Assembly: GCF_914271545.1 (NCBI RefSeq)
Contig: NZ_CAJZAH010000001.1
Span: 868,001-932,000, forward strand
Source: Cupriavidus respiraculi
Lineage (GTDB): Bacteria; Pseudomonadota; Gammaproteobacteria; Burkholderiales; Burkholderiaceae
Length of the DNA stretch: 64,000 nt
Direction of reading: 5' to 3'
Made by a program: the position numbers and the translations under genes. Position 1 is the first letter of the stretch. Each line of letters starts with the position of its first letter. Below, piece by piece: positions 33,599 to 43,875 of the stretch. The notes beneath the pieces were generated by a model, which saw only the letters and a list, made by a program, of their open reading frames with translations, made no database searches and had not been told where the DNA came from.

Positions 33599-34294
33599 TC
33601 AATTTGGTTTGGCCTTCGCCAGCCGCGGCAGCGGCAGCAACCCGCAGCCGCGCAGCAACAGCGCGACCAGATGCTCGGTCGCGCGCTCGTAGTCGCGCCG
33701 CCCGAGCTGGCTCACGCCCAGCACGGCGCAGATCTGCGATTCGAAATCCGCATAGGTCTGGGTCGCGGCCCAGATCGTGAAGAACAGATGACTGGGATCG
33801 ACCTCGGCCATCTGCCCGCTATCGATCCACATGCGGATCACGCCGGCCTTGCGCAGCACCAGCGCGCGCAGCGCATCGCGCAGGATGTCGCCGATCTCCG
33901 GGGCGCCATGCAGCAGCTCGTTGGCGAACACGCGCGACGCATCGGGATGGCTCGCGGACAGCCGCATCTTGGCGCGGATGTACTGCTCCAGCGCCGCCTG
34001 CGGGGTCTGGTCGGCGCTGATGATGTCGGTCTCCGACAGCCACAGGTCCAGCGTGTTGGCGAGCACGGCGCGGTACAGCGCCTGCTTGGTGCGAAAGTAG
34101 TAGTGCAGGTTGGACTTCGGCACGCCGGCGCGCACCGCGATGTCCGCCATCGTCGCGCCCGCGAAGCCGGCACGGGCGAACACGTGCTCGGCCGCACGCA
34201 TGATGCGGGCCTCGTTCTCCTGGCGTATCCGCCCGCCTACCGCCTCGCGCACGAGGCTCGGGCGGGGACGGGCAACGGGCGTCAGCGCGTCCAT
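33599..34294 (-). CDS. rutR: RutR-like TetR regulator of pyrimidine use
   Basis: The 231-residue TetR-family protein matches E. coli RutR by eye in the recognition segment (Asn-Leu-His-Tyr-Tyr-Phe-Arg-Thr-Lys-Gln-Ala-Leu-Tyr-Arg-Ala-Val-Leu against Asn-Leu-Leu-Tyr-Tyr-Phe-Pro-Ser-Lys-Glu-Ala-Leu-Tyr). It also matches at Ser-Arg-Val-Phe...Gly-Ala-Pro and Ile-Trp-Ala-(Ala/Ser)-Thr-Gln-(Thr/His)-Tyr-Ala-Asp-Phe. RutR represses pyrimidine degradation genes and is released by uracil or thymine. Its expected site lies before the first gene of this operon (37691-37708). It is placed between upp and the transporter. Confidence 0.85.
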   Translation of the reverse strand: MDALTPVARPRPSLVREAVGGRIRQENEARIMRAAEHVFARAGFAGATMADIAVRAGVPKSNLHYYFRTKQALYRAVLANTLDLWLSETDIISADQTPQAALEQYIRAKMRLSASHPDASRVFANELLHGAPEIGDILRDALRALVLRKAGVIRMWIDSGQMAEVDPSHLFFTIWAATQTYADFESQICAVLGVSQLGRRDYERATEHLVALLLRGCGLLPLPRLAKAKPN

Positions 34295-34348
34295 TCCATC
34301 AGCGTCCGGTCGGGGAGTCGGATACTGGCGTTGACGGCGGCCGGCACG

Positions 34349-35053
34349 CTAGCGCGTGCCATACAGGCGGTCCCCTGCGTCGCCGAGACCGGGCACGATA
34401 TAGCCGTGCTCGTTGAGCTTCTCGTCGATCGCCGCGGTCACGATGGCCACGTCCGGATGGGCGGCCTGCAGCGCCATCAAACCCGGGCGCGAGGCGATCA
34501 GGCAGACGTACTTGAGCGCGCTCACGCCCGCCTCCTTCAAGCGGTTCAGCGCCGCGATGGCCGAATTGCCAGTGGCCAGCATCGGGTCGACCACGATCAC
34601 CAGCCGCTCCTGGATATCCTCCGGCATCTTGAAGTAGTACTCGATGGGCTCGAGCGTCTCGGGATCGCGGTACAGGCCGATATGGCCGACCCGGGCTGCG
34701 GGGAGCAGGTCCAGCATGCCGTCGAGGAAGCCGTTGCCGGCGCGCAGGATCGACACCAGGCACAGCTTCTTGCCCGAGAGGACCGGCGACTGCATCGGCG
34801 CGATCGGCGTCTTGATGGCGATCGTCTCCATCGCCAGGTCCCGCGTCGCCTCGTAGGTCAGCAGCTGGCTGATTTCGCGCACCAGCCGGCGGAAGTTGTC
34901 GGTGGTGGTGTCTTCGCTGCGCACCAGCGTGACCTTGTGCTGCACCAGCGGATGATCCACCACCATGAGCGACGGGGCTGCGGCCGGCATCGCGGGCATC
35001 GCACCGGACGCCTGCGTGGGCGCGGCCGCCGAAACTGCGGAAAGGTCGTTCAT
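34349..35053 (-). CDS. upp: Uracil phosphoribosyltransferase
   Basis: The 234-residue enzyme makes UMP from uracil and PRPP in the cytosol. The last 205 residues match the Upp fold: Arg-Ala-Gly-Asn-Gly-Phe-Leu-Asp-Gly, the PRPP loop [10 protein letters not shown], and the uracil-binding [12 protein letters not shown]. About 28 Ala/Pro-rich residues precede the domain; the start has an AAGGAGG site, so the extension is probably real. Arg replaces Gly in the Arg-Ala-Gly-Asn motif compared with many Upp, where Arg-Ala-Gly-Leu is usual. In the URC pathway this enzyme supplies the first step. Confidence 0.92.
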   Translation of the reverse strand: MNDLSAVSAAAPTQASGAMPAMPAAAPSLMVVDHPLVQHKVTLVRSEDTTTDNFRRLVREISQLLTYEATRDLAMETIAIKTPIAPMQSPVLSGKKLCLVSILRAGNGFLDGMLDLLPAARVGHIGLYRDPETLEPIEYYFKMPEDIQERLVIVVDPMLATGNSAIAALNRLKEAGVSALKYVCLIASRPGLMALQAAHPDVAIVTAAIDEKLNEHGYIVPGLGDAGDRLYGTR

Positions 35054-35110
35054 GGTGGCCCTCCTTGGGGCGATCGGTGGGAAAGGATGCGCTGCGATGC
35101 CGCGTGATAC

Positions 35111-36432
35111 TCAGAACACGGTGCCGTCGCTGTCGATGGCAAAGGGCGGCGCGCCACCCGGCCGGCGCTTGGCCGCGATGCGCCGCCCGGCCGCCCACGT
35201 CCCGCCTTCGAGCACCCGCGCCAGGGGGAACGCCTCGGCTTTCAGGCCGAGAGCCTCGCGCACGGCCGTCGCCACCAGGTCCAGGCCGGTGACGGTCAGC
35301 GCGCGCCATTCCACGATGGCGGGTTCGTCAACGGTATGGGCCACCTGCACGAACGTGGCATCGCGCGGCACCATCACCTCGAAGTCGAACAGCAGGCCGC
35401 CGTTGCGGTACTCCGGCAGGCCGGTCAGCACGTCCAGGCCCGTCACGGTCAGGCCCGCGTCCTCCAGCGGCTCGAGCAGCGAGTAGGTCAGCCACTGCGT
35501 CAGCTTGTGGAACGGCACCAGCCCGTCGGGACTGGCGTCGTGCCGCCAGCAGTCGCCCAGCGATACGCCGTCGATCGATACCCTGCCCGGCCATACCGGG
35601 CCCAGCGCGACCAGCAGCGTGCGCAGCACGAAGGCGGCCTCGATGCGACCGTCGGGCGCGTGCGCCTTCAGGTAGTCGTACAGATTGCCCAGCCGGGCCG
35701 GCGCACCGAAGACGGCCGGCGTGGCCGCGGCCACCTCGCCCAGGCGGCGCAGCAATTGCGCCCGCCCCTCCAGGCCGACCAGCGGATTGTGCTGCGCCAC
35801 CTGGAACGCGGTGGCGATGGTCGATGCATCGATCTGCGCGAGCCGGTCGGCGTCGGCCCGCAACGGCTCGCCCGGCACGGCGGAAAAGCCGCCGCGCGCG
35901 AACAGGTCGAAGCTCGCCACGCCCAGACCCTCCGAGCGCGTGAGGGTGAGGTCGCTGGCCGGATCGCGATAGCGCCAGTCCGCACCGGCGCCGGCGTCCA
36001 GCAGCACGCTGGGGATCACCAGGTCGATGCCGATGCGCGCGCGCTCCTCGTTCTGATCGTCGCCCGTCATGCCGGCCCGCTCGCAAAGGATGGCCCAGCG
36101 GTCGACCAGCTCGCCCGGCACGCCGCTTTCGAAATGCCGCCAGCGGCTGTGGTAGGGCACGTCCAGCTTCCGGTAGCGCTGCTTGATGGTGGCCGCCACG
36201 TAGTCGGCCACGGCGGCGATGCGGTCGGGATGCCAGGTGAACAACGCGGATTCCCCGCTGCCCACGAATTCGGTCACCGCGGCGCAGCGCGAGCGCACCG
36301 CCTCCGCGGTCAGCAGCGGCGCAGCCGGATGTTCCCGCGGCACCGGTGTATGCCAACCCGCTTCGGCGCCCTCCGTCCTGGCGGGCCGCCGCGCCTCGTC
36401 GTCGCCGGCAGCGCCCGCGTCGTATGTCTCGT

Positions 36433-36436
<4 letters not shown>
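35111..36436 (-). CDS. URC4-like uracil catabolism protein (DUF1688)
   Basis: The 441-residue protein belongs to the DUF1688/URC4 family, found next to URC1 and UPRT homologues in fungi and bacteria that degrade uracil by the URC route. Visible conserved segments are Phe-Thr-Trp-His-Pro-Asp-Arg, Val-Pro-Tyr-His-Ser-Arg-Trp-Arg-His-Phe and Pro-Leu-Val-Gly-Leu-Glu-Gly-Arg-Ala. No enzyme fold with known residues is recognisable, and the reaction it performs is not settled. It overlaps the URC1 gene by ATGA, a sign of tight coupling. Confidence 0.85.
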
Positions 36437-37671
<1,235 letters not shown>

Positions 37672-37690
37672 GGGAGCCTCGAACAGGAAT

Positions 37691-37714
37691 CCTGACCAAA
37701 TGGTCAGGTTTATA
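37691..37714 (-). promoter_or_regulatory. RutR-type operator with adjacent -10 element
   Basis: At 37691-37708 the sequence CCTGACCAAATGGTCAGG is an 8-2-8 inverted repeat. Its core TGACCA-N2-TGGTCA equals the E. coli RutR consensus (TTGACCA-N2-TGGTCAA). A TATAAA hexamer on the minus strand (37709-37714) abuts it, so a bound repressor would block polymerase. It lies 20-37 bp before the URC1 start. The rest of the 339-bp gap up to 38010 holds no gene. Confidence 0.85.
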
Positions 37715-38010
37715 TCCCATGGTAGGCAACGATCGTGCCACGGAAAAATGCGCGTTTTCCCACCCGTTTCGGGACCGCAACACTGCTCCGCCCAGGTGAA
37801 CTGCACGACACCGGTGCAACGTCGCGCGCCCGGCCGCACCGCGACGGCTACCCTCGCACCACGGCAAGGCGCACCCCACCAAATTCATGTGGACAGCGTC
37901 AACTTTCGTGGCTATCGTTTGTGGACGCTGTACACAAAGCATCGGCGACGCACCAGCCGCACTTGCGCGATCGCCGCATTCGAGACCCCGTACCGGCCCT
38001 GGAGGCCCCC

Positions 38011-38538
38011 GTGTTGAAAGTCGTTTCCCTGGTCGTGGCCGTACTGGTCGCGGCCGTACTGATCCTCGCCGCCACGCGCCCGGACAGCTTCCGCGTCGAA
38101 CGCGCCATCACCATCGACGCGCCGCCGGATCGCGTCTACGCTTTGCTCGCCGATTTCCGGGAATGGAGCGCGTGGTCTCCCTACGAGAAGCGTGACCCCG
38201 CCATGCGCCGCAACTTCGAGGGTCCGGCCAGCGGCCCCGGCGCCGTCTATGCGTGGGCCGGCAACAAGGAAGTCGGCGAAGGCCGCATGGAGATCGTCAA
38301 CTCGGCGCCGCCCACCGAGCTGACCATCCAGCTGAACTTCATCGAACCGTTCACGGCCCACAACACCGCGCAGTTCACGCTGGCGCCCGCGCAAGGCGGC
38401 ACCCGTGTCACGTGGGCGATGTGGGGACCGAGCCCGTTCGTGTCGCGCCTGATCGGGCTGTTCATCGATATGGACACGATGATCGGCCGCGATTTCGAGG
38501 CGGGCCTGGCCAATCTGAAAGCGCTGGCACAACGCTAG
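38011..38538 (+). CDS. SRPBCC (polyketide cyclase-like) protein
   Basis: The 175-residue protein starts with a membrane anchor or signal helix (residues 3-22). An SRPBCC/START-like fold follows with the usual Ile-Asp-Ala-Pro-Pro-Asp-Arg-Val-Tyr-Ala-Leu-Leu-Ala-Asp-Phe-Arg-Glu-Trp opening and a Trp-Ser-Pro-Tyr segment. Such proteins bind hydrophobic ligands; no substrate can be named. The start is a GTG with GGAGG five bases upstream. It lies 41 bp before the efflux pump gene on the same strand. Confidence 0.8.
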   Translation: MLKVVSLVVAVLVAAVLILAATRPDSFRVERAITIDAPPDRVYALLADFREWSAWSPYEKRDPAMRRNFEGPASGPGAVYAWAGNKEVGEGRMEIVNSAPPTELTIQLNFIEPFTAHNTAQFTLAPAQGGTRVTWAMWGPSPFVSRLIGLFIDMDTMIGRDFEAGLANLKALAQR

Positions 38539-38579
38539 CGATGGCAAAAGGGGCCGCGCCGGCCCCGAAAGGAATAGCG

Positions 38580-40064
38580 ATGCATCACGCAATCGACGAC
38601 CGCAAGCGCTGGCTTGCGCTGACGGTGCTCTGCCTGGGCGTCCTGATGATCGTGCTCGATACGACCATCGTGAACGTTGCCCTGCCCTCGATCCGCACCG
38701 ACCTGGGCTTTACCGAAACCTCGCTGGTCTGGGTGGTCAACGCCTACATGCTGACCTTCGGCGGCTTCCTGCTGCTGGGCGGCAGGCTGGGCGACCTGTT
38801 CGGCCACCGCCGGCTGTTCCTGCTCGGCATCACGCTGTTTACGCTGGCGTCGCTCGCGTGCGGGCTGGCACAGGGCCAGGCGCTGCTGGTCGCGGCGCGC
38901 GCCGTGCAGGGCGTTGGCGGCGCGGTGGTATCGGCCGTGTCGCTGTCGCTGATCATGGATCTGTTCCGCACGCCGGGCGACCGCGCCAAGGCGATGGGCG
39001 TGTATGGCTTCGTGTGCGCGGGCGGAGGGAGCATCGGCGTACTGCTCGGCGGCCTGCTGACCGGCGCGCTGAGCTGGCACTGGATCTTCCTGGTCAACCT
39101 GCCGATCGGCGTGGCGGTGTATGCGCTGAGCCTGGCGCTGATTCCTAACCTGCCGGGGTCCGCCAACGGCCAGCGGCTCGACGTGGGCGGCGCGGTCACG
39201 ATCACCAGTTCGCTGATGCTCGCCGTGTACGCGGTGGTCAACGGCAACGAGGCCGGCTGGCTGGCGGCCTCGACGCTGGTCATGCTGGCCGTGGCCGTCG
39301 CGCTGCTGCTGGCATTCCTGCTGATCGAGTCGCGCGTGGCCAATCCGCTGATGCCGCTGGCGCTCTTCCGGCTGCGCAACGTCGCCGTGTCGAACGTGGT
39401 CGGCGTGCTGTGGGCCGCGGCGATGTTCGCGTGGTTCTTCATCTCGGCGCTATACATGCAGCTGGTGCTCGGCTACAGCCCCATGCAGGTGGGGCTCGCC
39501 TTCCTCCCTGCCAACCTGATCATGGCCTTCTTCTCGCTCGGACTGTCGGCGCGGCTGGTGATGCGCTACGGCATCCGCGCGCCGCTGGCGGTGGGGCTGC
39601 TGCTGGCCGCGCTCGGGCTGGCGCTGTTCGCGCGGGCGCCGGTCGATGGCGTGTTCCTGCGCGACGTGCTGCCCGGCATGCTGCTGCTCGGCCTTGGCGC
39701 CGGGGTCGCCTTCAACCCGGTGCTGCTCGCGGCGATGAGCGACGTCAGGGAGAGCGACTCCGGGCTGGCGTCGGGCGTGGTGAATACGTCGTTCATGATG
39801 GGCGGCTCGCTCGGGCTGGCGGTACTGGCCAGCCTCGCGGCCGCGCGCACCGCCGGCATGGCGGCGACAGGGGCCGCCCCTGCCGTGGCGCTCAATGGCG
39901 GCTACCAGCTTGCGTTCCTGGTGGGCGCGTTGTTCGCCACCGTCGCCGCCCTGCTAGGCGGCGCGCTGCTGCGCACGCGCACGCAGCCGCCCGTCGCGGT
40001 CACGCCGTCCGGCGGCGATGTCGCCACCGACGACATGGACGCGGGAGGCGGCCAGACGGCCTGA
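38580..40064 (+). CDS. DHA2-family drug/H+ antiporter (EmrB/QacA type)
   Basis: The 494-residue MFS transporter has 14 predicted transmembrane segments. It has the DHA2 motifs Leu-Asp-Thr-Thr-Ile-Val-Asn-Val-Ala-Leu-Pro-Ser-Ile in helix 1, Gly-Gly-Arg-Leu-Gly-Asp-Leu-Phe-Gly-His-Arg-Arg in loop 2-3 and an Ala-Arg-Ala-Val-Gln-Gly-Val-Gly motif in helix 4. It probably exports toxic organic compounds across the inner membrane. The TetR gene three bases downstream is its likely regulator. Confidence 0.88.
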   Translation: MHHAIDDRKRWLALTVLCLGVLMIVLDTTIVNVALPSIRTDLGFTETSLVWVVNAYMLTFGGFLLLGGRLGDLFGHRRLFLLGITLFTLASLACGLAQGQALLVAARAVQGVGGAVVSAVSLSLIMDLFRTPGDRAKAMGVYGFVCAGGGSIGVLLGGLLTGALSWHWIFLVNLPIGVAVYALSLALIPNLPGSANGQRLDVGGAVTITSSLMLAVYAVVNGNEAGWLAASTLVMLAVAVALLLAFLLIESRVANPLMPLALFRLRNVAVSNVVGVLWAAAMFAWFFISALYMQLVLGYSPMQVGLAFLPANLIMAFFSLGLSARLVMRYGIRAPLAVGLLLAALGLALFARAPVDGVFLRDVLPGMLLLGLGAGVAFNPVLLAAMSDVRESDSGLASGVVNTSFMMGGSLGLAVLASLAAARTAGMAATGAAPAVALNGGYQLAFLVGALFATVAALLGGALLRTRTQPPVAVTPSGGDVATDDMDAGGGQTA

Positions 40065-40067
40065 ATC

Positions 40068-40724
40068 GTGCCCATCCCCATCCCGCCCGTCGAAGCCCCC
40101 ACGCGGTCCACCTACCGTCATGGCGACCTGCGCCAGGCGCTGATCGACGCCGGCGTGCAGCTTGCGCGCGACGGCGGGCCCGATGCGGTCGTGCTGCGCG
40201 AGGCCACCCGCCGGGCCGGCGTCGCGCCCAATGCCGCGTACCGCCACTTCGCCAACCGGCAGGACCTGTTCGAGGCGGTGCGCGCGGCGGCGCTGCGCGC
40301 GCTGGCCGTGACCATGGAGGCCAAGCTGTCCGAGGCCGGCGGTGATGTGGACGCCGATGCAGCGGCGGCCGCGCGGGCAAAGCTGCGGGCCGTCGGCGCT
40401 GGCTATCTCGCCTTCGCGCAGGCCGAGCCGGGGCTCTTCCGCACCGCCTTCGCCGCCGCGCCGCCGGTGGAGCAGGACCCCGATCCGTCCAAGGCCGGGG
40501 CCAGCGGGCTGAATCCCTTCCAGCTGCTCGGCGCCGCGCTCGACGGCCTGGTCGCCGCCGGCGTCATCCCGGCGCAGCGGCGTCCGGGCGCCGAGTATCT
40601 GGCATGGTCGGCGGTTCACGGGCTGGCCATACTGCTGATCGACGGACCACTGCGCCATGTCCCCGAAGCGCAGCGCCTCGCGCTCGGCGGACGTGTGCTG
40701 GCGATGGTGGAAGACGGCCTGTAG
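40068..40724 (+). CDS. TetR-family regulator, probably of the adjacent efflux pump
   Basis: The 218-residue protein has an N-terminal TetR helix-turn-helix (Ala-Thr-Arg-Arg-Ala-Gly-Val-Ala-Pro-Asn-Ala-Ala-Tyr-Arg-His-Phe-Ala-Asn-Arg) and a WHG-type C-terminal ligand domain (Trp-Ser-Ala-Val-His-Gly-Leu-Ala near the end). It starts with GTG just after the MFS stop and is therefore co-transcribed with the pump, a common arrangement for local repressors. The inducer is unknown. Confidence 0.85.
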   Translation: MPIPIPPVEAPTRSTYRHGDLRQALIDAGVQLARDGGPDAVVLREATRRAGVAPNAAYRHFANRQDLFEAVRAAALRALAVTMEAKLSEAGGDVDADAAAAARAKLRAVGAGYLAFAQAEPGLFRTAFAAAPPVEQDPDPSKAGASGLNPFQLLGAALDGLVAAGVIPAQRRPGAEYLAWSAVHGLAILLIDGPLRHVPEAQRLALGGRVLAMVEDGL

Positions 40725-40742
40725 GCGACACGCGTCGCCTAC
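40721..40742. terminator. Hairpin between converging genes
   Basis: A perfect nine-base stem (GTAGGCGAC / GTCGCCTAC) with a four-base loop includes the TetR stop codon and lies in the 51-bp gap between two converging genes. There is no T-run on either side, so it is only a possible terminator. Confidence 0.45.
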
Positions 40743-40775
40743 CTGCAGACGCTCCCGACAGGCGGCCTTGCGCGG

Positions 40776-41999
40776 CTATGCCGCCTTGGTGCCCACCGAC
40801 CAGTAGAAGCTCGGCGCGGTTCCGTTGATCGCATGGTCGCCCAGCAGGCGCGCCTTGTAGATGACGGGGTTGTGCGACGCGAGCGTGCGGGCGTTGCGCC
40901 AGTGCCTGTCGAGCTGCGCGTCGGGGCCGAGGGCCGAGGCGCCGCCCACGTCGAACAGGCGGCTCGCGGCCGCGAGCACCATGTCGAGGATTCCAACCTG
41001 GGCCCTCGCCGCGCTCAGCTCGACTTCCTGCAGCGCCTCCCCGGACACCGCATCGCCGCGCCGGCGCCGCTGGTCGATCTCGCCCAGCAGCCGCGCCACC
41101 GCGCCCACCGTCGCGCCGGCGACGAACGCCGTACCGCTCAACTGCCCCACCACCTGCTGCACCAGCGGGTCCTGCGCGGCGGTGTCGCCGCTGCCATGGC
41201 TGTACACCCGCCTGCGATCGCGCACGAACGCCGCGGCGTCACGCTCCACGGCGCGGGCGAGGCCCGCCAGCGTGGCCAGATGGACCAGCTGGAACGTGGC
41301 GGTGACGGTGGTCGGCTCCTGGCGGGAAAAGATCAGCACGTTGGCGTCCGGCACCGCCACGCGATGAAAGCGCGTCGTGCCGGAGGCGCTCATGCGCTGG
41401 CCGAAGCCGCGCCAGTCGTCGACGCGTTCGACGCCTGGCGCATCGGCCGGCACCAGCACATAGACGGGCACGCCATCGTCCACGCGCGTGGCCGAGACCG
41501 CGATCCAGTCGGCGTACAGCGTGCCGGTGCTGTAGAACTTCTCGCCGTCGAGCACCCAGCCGTCGCCGTCGCGCGAGAGTTCGGTCTGGTAGCGCCCGAG
41601 CTTGCCCTCGCCGCGCTCCATCGCGGCATTGCCGAAGATCGCGCCCTGCGCGGCCAGCCGCAACCACGGCTCGCGCCGCGCCAGCGGGATTTCGGCATGG
41701 AGACGCTCCACGAAGCCGATATGTGCCCGCAGGATCTGCGGCAGGTTCGAATCGGCCTCGCCAAGCTCGATCAGCAACGCGAACAGCTGTTCCACCGAAG
41801 CGCCCAGTCCCCCCAGCGCCACCGGCACGCGCAGCGCGCCGAAGCCCGCGTCGCGCAGCTGCGCCACCGCGTCGTACGGCAGGTCGCGTTCGCGCTCGCG
41901 GCGCACGGCCTGCGCGGCGATATCGGCGAACACAGGGCGAAAGCGCGCCGCGAGATCTGGGGTCGAAGGTGAAGCGGGGATTGGGGTGTGGTCGGCCAT
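40776..41999 (-). CDS. SfnB/DszC-type flavin oxidoreductase (acyl-CoA dehydrogenase fold)
   Basis: The 407-residue protein has the acyl-CoA dehydrogenase fold of the SfnB/DszC branch, FMN-dependent enzymes used in sulfur scavenging rather than fatty acid oxidation. The middle domain has Gly-Glu-Lys-Phe-Tyr-Ser-Thr-Gly-Thr-Leu-Tyr-Ala-Asp-Trp, and the C-terminal domain has Arg-His-Trp-Arg-Asn-Ala-Arg-Thr...His-Asn-Pro. It probably acts on a sulfone or sulfonate with a partner reductase. It is divergent from a peptide-type ABC transporter, and the two share a promoter region with two copies of the sulfur motif. Confidence 0.82.
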   Translation of the reverse strand: MADHTPIPASPSTPDLAARFRPVFADIAAQAVRRERERDLPYDAVAQLRDAGFGALRVPVALGGLGASVEQLFALLIELGEADSNLPQILRAHIGFVERLHAEIPLARREPWLRLAAQGAIFGNAAMERGEGKLGRYQTELSRDGDGWVLDGEKFYSTGTLYADWIAVSATRVDDGVPVYVLVPADAPGVERVDDWRGFGQRMSASGTTRFHRVAVPDANVLIFSRQEPTTVTATFQLVHLATLAGLARAVERDAAAFVRDRRRVYSHGSGDTAAQDPLVQQVVGQLSGTAFVAGATVGAVARLLGEIDQRRRRGDAVSGEALQEVELSAARAQVGILDMVLAAASRLFDVGGASALGPDAQLDRHWRNARTLASHNPVIYKARLLGDHAINGTAPSFYWSVGTKAA

Positions 42000-42053
42000 G
42001 GGGGTGGGTCGGAACGGAACCGCGCCACGATAGCGCAGCGGCGCGATCGGCCG

Positions 42054-42068
42054 AACGACGCGTTTGTT
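42054..42068 (-). promoter_or_regulatory. Sulfur-regulon motif copy 1
   Basis: Read on the minus strand, AACAAA-CGC-GTCGTT lies 55 bp before the flavin oxidoreductase start. Fourteen bases (AAACGCGTCGTTCG) are identical to the copy before msuE. It is the weakest copy in its left half. Confidence 0.5.
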
Positions 42069-42101
42069 CTATGGATACGCGGTGATCCCGCATATGCCGA
42101 T

Positions 42102-42116
42102 GCCAAATCATTCGTT
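42102..42116 (+). promoter_or_regulatory. Sulfur-regulon motif copy 2
   Basis: The plus strand reads GCCAAA-TCA-TTCGTT, 102 bp before the start of the peptide-type receptor gene, in sense orientation. One base differs from the core GCGAAA-N3-TTCGTT. Spacing agrees with the other copies. Confidence 0.6.
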
Positions 42117-42217
42117 CTGCTGCGCAAGCGGCTTTCATACAGTGGCCCCCTCGCTTGCTGTTCCGTCCTTTCTGTTCCGTCCTTTATCGCTACTCGTCGA
42201 TCTCACCTCGGGCCACT

Positions 42218-43846
42218 ATGACGACCTTATTCTGGCATGCGCGCCTGGCGCGTCCCCTGACCCTGCTGGCCAGCGCGCTGGCGCTGACCGCTTCCACCCT
42301 GGCCCATGCCGAGACCCCGCGCGCGGGCGGCACGCTGACCGCGGTGATCCAGCCCGAGCCGGTCATCCTGACCTCGGCGCTGAACTCCGCCGCGCCGACC
42401 GGATTCTTCAGCGCCAACGTGTTCGATGGCCTGGTGGAGTACGACAACGATTTCAAGCTGCGGCCGGCGCTGGCGGAGCGCTGGGACATCTCCAAGGATT
42501 CGAAGACGCTGACGTTCCATCTGCGCCCCAACGTGAAGTGGCACGACGGCAAGCCCTTCACTTCGGCCGACGTCAAATGGACGCTGGAAAACGTCTGGAA
42601 GACGCTGCATCCCCGCAACCAGACGCTGTTCGGCAAGGTCACGCAGGTCGATACGCCCGATGCGCTGACCGTGGTGCTCCGCTTCTCCGAGCCTTCGCTG
42701 GCCGTGCTCAGCTCGCTGAACAGCAACGGCGCGCAGGTGCTGCCCAAGCATCTGTACGAGAACACCGACATCCTGAACAACCCCTACAACAACAAGCCGG
42801 TCGGCACCGGGCCCTTCGTGTTCAAGGAATGGAGCAAGGGCAACTACATCGTGCTCGAGCGCAATCCGAACTACTGGGACAAGGGCAAGCCGTACCTGGA
42901 CAAGATCGTCTTCAAGGTCATTCCGGATGCCAGCGCGCGCGCCGCGGCGCTGGAAAAGGGCGAGGTGCAGTACGCCCCGTTCAGCCCCGTGCCGCTGAAG
43001 GACGCCCAGCGCCTGGCGCAACTGCCCACGCTGAAGCTGGAGACGCGCGGCTACCAGTGGCTCTCGCCATGGCTGTTCATGGACATCAATGTCGAACGCC
43101 CATATTTCAAGGACGTGCGCGTGCGGCAGGCGCTGTCGCATGCCATCAACCAAGATGCGCTGAACAAGGTGGTGTGGTTCGGCTTCGGCAAGCCGGCGGT
43201 CAGCCCCGTGGTCTCCACGCTGGGGCAGTTCTTCAATCCGGACGTGCCCCGCTATCCGTATGACCCCGCCAAGGCGGAGGCGCTGTTGGACGCCGCAGGG
43301 CTCAAGCGCGGGGCCGACGGCTCGCGGCTGAAGATCCAGATCGACTACCTGCCCTACGGCGACGACTACAAGCGCAGCGCGGAATATGTGAAACAGGCGC
43401 TCAAGCGCGTGGGCATCGACGTCAACGTGCGCACGCAGGACACGCCGACCTACACCCGCCGCGTCTATGGCGATCGCGACTTCGACCTCGCCGTGGTCTG
43501 GTTCGCCGGCTTCGCCGATCCGCTGGTGGGCGTGACGCGCGCCTATCGGGCCGACACCGTGGGCAAGAACATTCCGTGGTCCAACGGCTCCGGGTATCGC
43601 GGCGAGGAAGCCAACCGCCTGATCGACCAGGCGCAGGGCTCGCCGAGCCAGGCCGAGCGTGTGGCGCTGTTCCGCAAGTTCCAGACCGTGGTGCAAACGG
43701 ATGTGCCGTCGATCCCGCTGCTCGAGCTGCAGTTCTTCACGCTGCAGTCGGCCAGCTTGCGCGATACGGTCAGCGGAGTGGACCAGGTGTACGCCTCGCT
43801 CAAGCGCGCCTGGTTCGCGCCCACGCAGACCACCGCCTCGCGCTGA
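42218..43846 (+). CDS. Peptide/oligopeptide-type ABC receptor (SBP family 5)
   Basis: The 542-residue periplasmic binding protein has a signal peptide ending Ala-His-Ala (about residue 28), the family 5 opening Gly-Gly-Thr-Leu-Thr and the Leu-Ala-Glu-Arg-Trp-Asp-Ile-Ser segment, and Asn-Asn-(Lys)-Pro-Val-Gly-Thr-Gly-Pro-Phe-Val-Phe. It delivers its ligand to the permeases at 43876-45840. Its neighbours suggest an organosulfur compound or peptide such as a glutathione derivative; the ligand cannot be read from the sequence. Confidence 0.88.
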   Translation: MTTLFWHARLARPLTLLASALALTASTLAHAETPRAGGTLTAVIQPEPVILTSALNSAAPTGFFSANVFDGLVEYDNDFKLRPALAERWDISKDSKTLTFHLRPNVKWHDGKPFTSADVKWTLENVWKTLHPRNQTLFGKVTQVDTPDALTVVLRFSEPSLAVLSSLNSNGAQVLPKHLYENTDILNNPYNNKPVGTGPFVFKEWSKGNYIVLERNPNYWDKGKPYLDKIVFKVIPDASARAAALEKGEVQYAPFSPVPLKDAQRLAQLPTLKLETRGYQWLSPWLFMDINVERPYFKDVRVRQALSHAINQDALNKVVWFGFGKPAVSPVVSTLGQFFNPDVPRYPYDPAKAEALLDAAGLKRGADGSRLKIQIDYLPYGDDYKRSAEYVKQALKRVGIDVNVRTQDTPTYTRRVYGDRDFDLAVVWFAGFADPLVGVTRAYRADTVGKNIPWSNGSGYRGEEANRLIDQAQGSPSQAERVALFRKFQTVVQTDVPSIPLLELQFFTLQSASLRDTVSGVDQVYASLKRAWFAPTQTTASR

Positions 43847-43875
43847 GCGCCCACCAACACGCCCGGCATCGGCAC

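Noticed and set aside
33598-33620. Weak second RutR-like site near the BMP receptor start (TTGTCAATTTGGTTTGG)
   Set aside because: Only one half-site fits the TGACCA/TGGTCA core, and it overlaps the end of the regulator gene within an operon.
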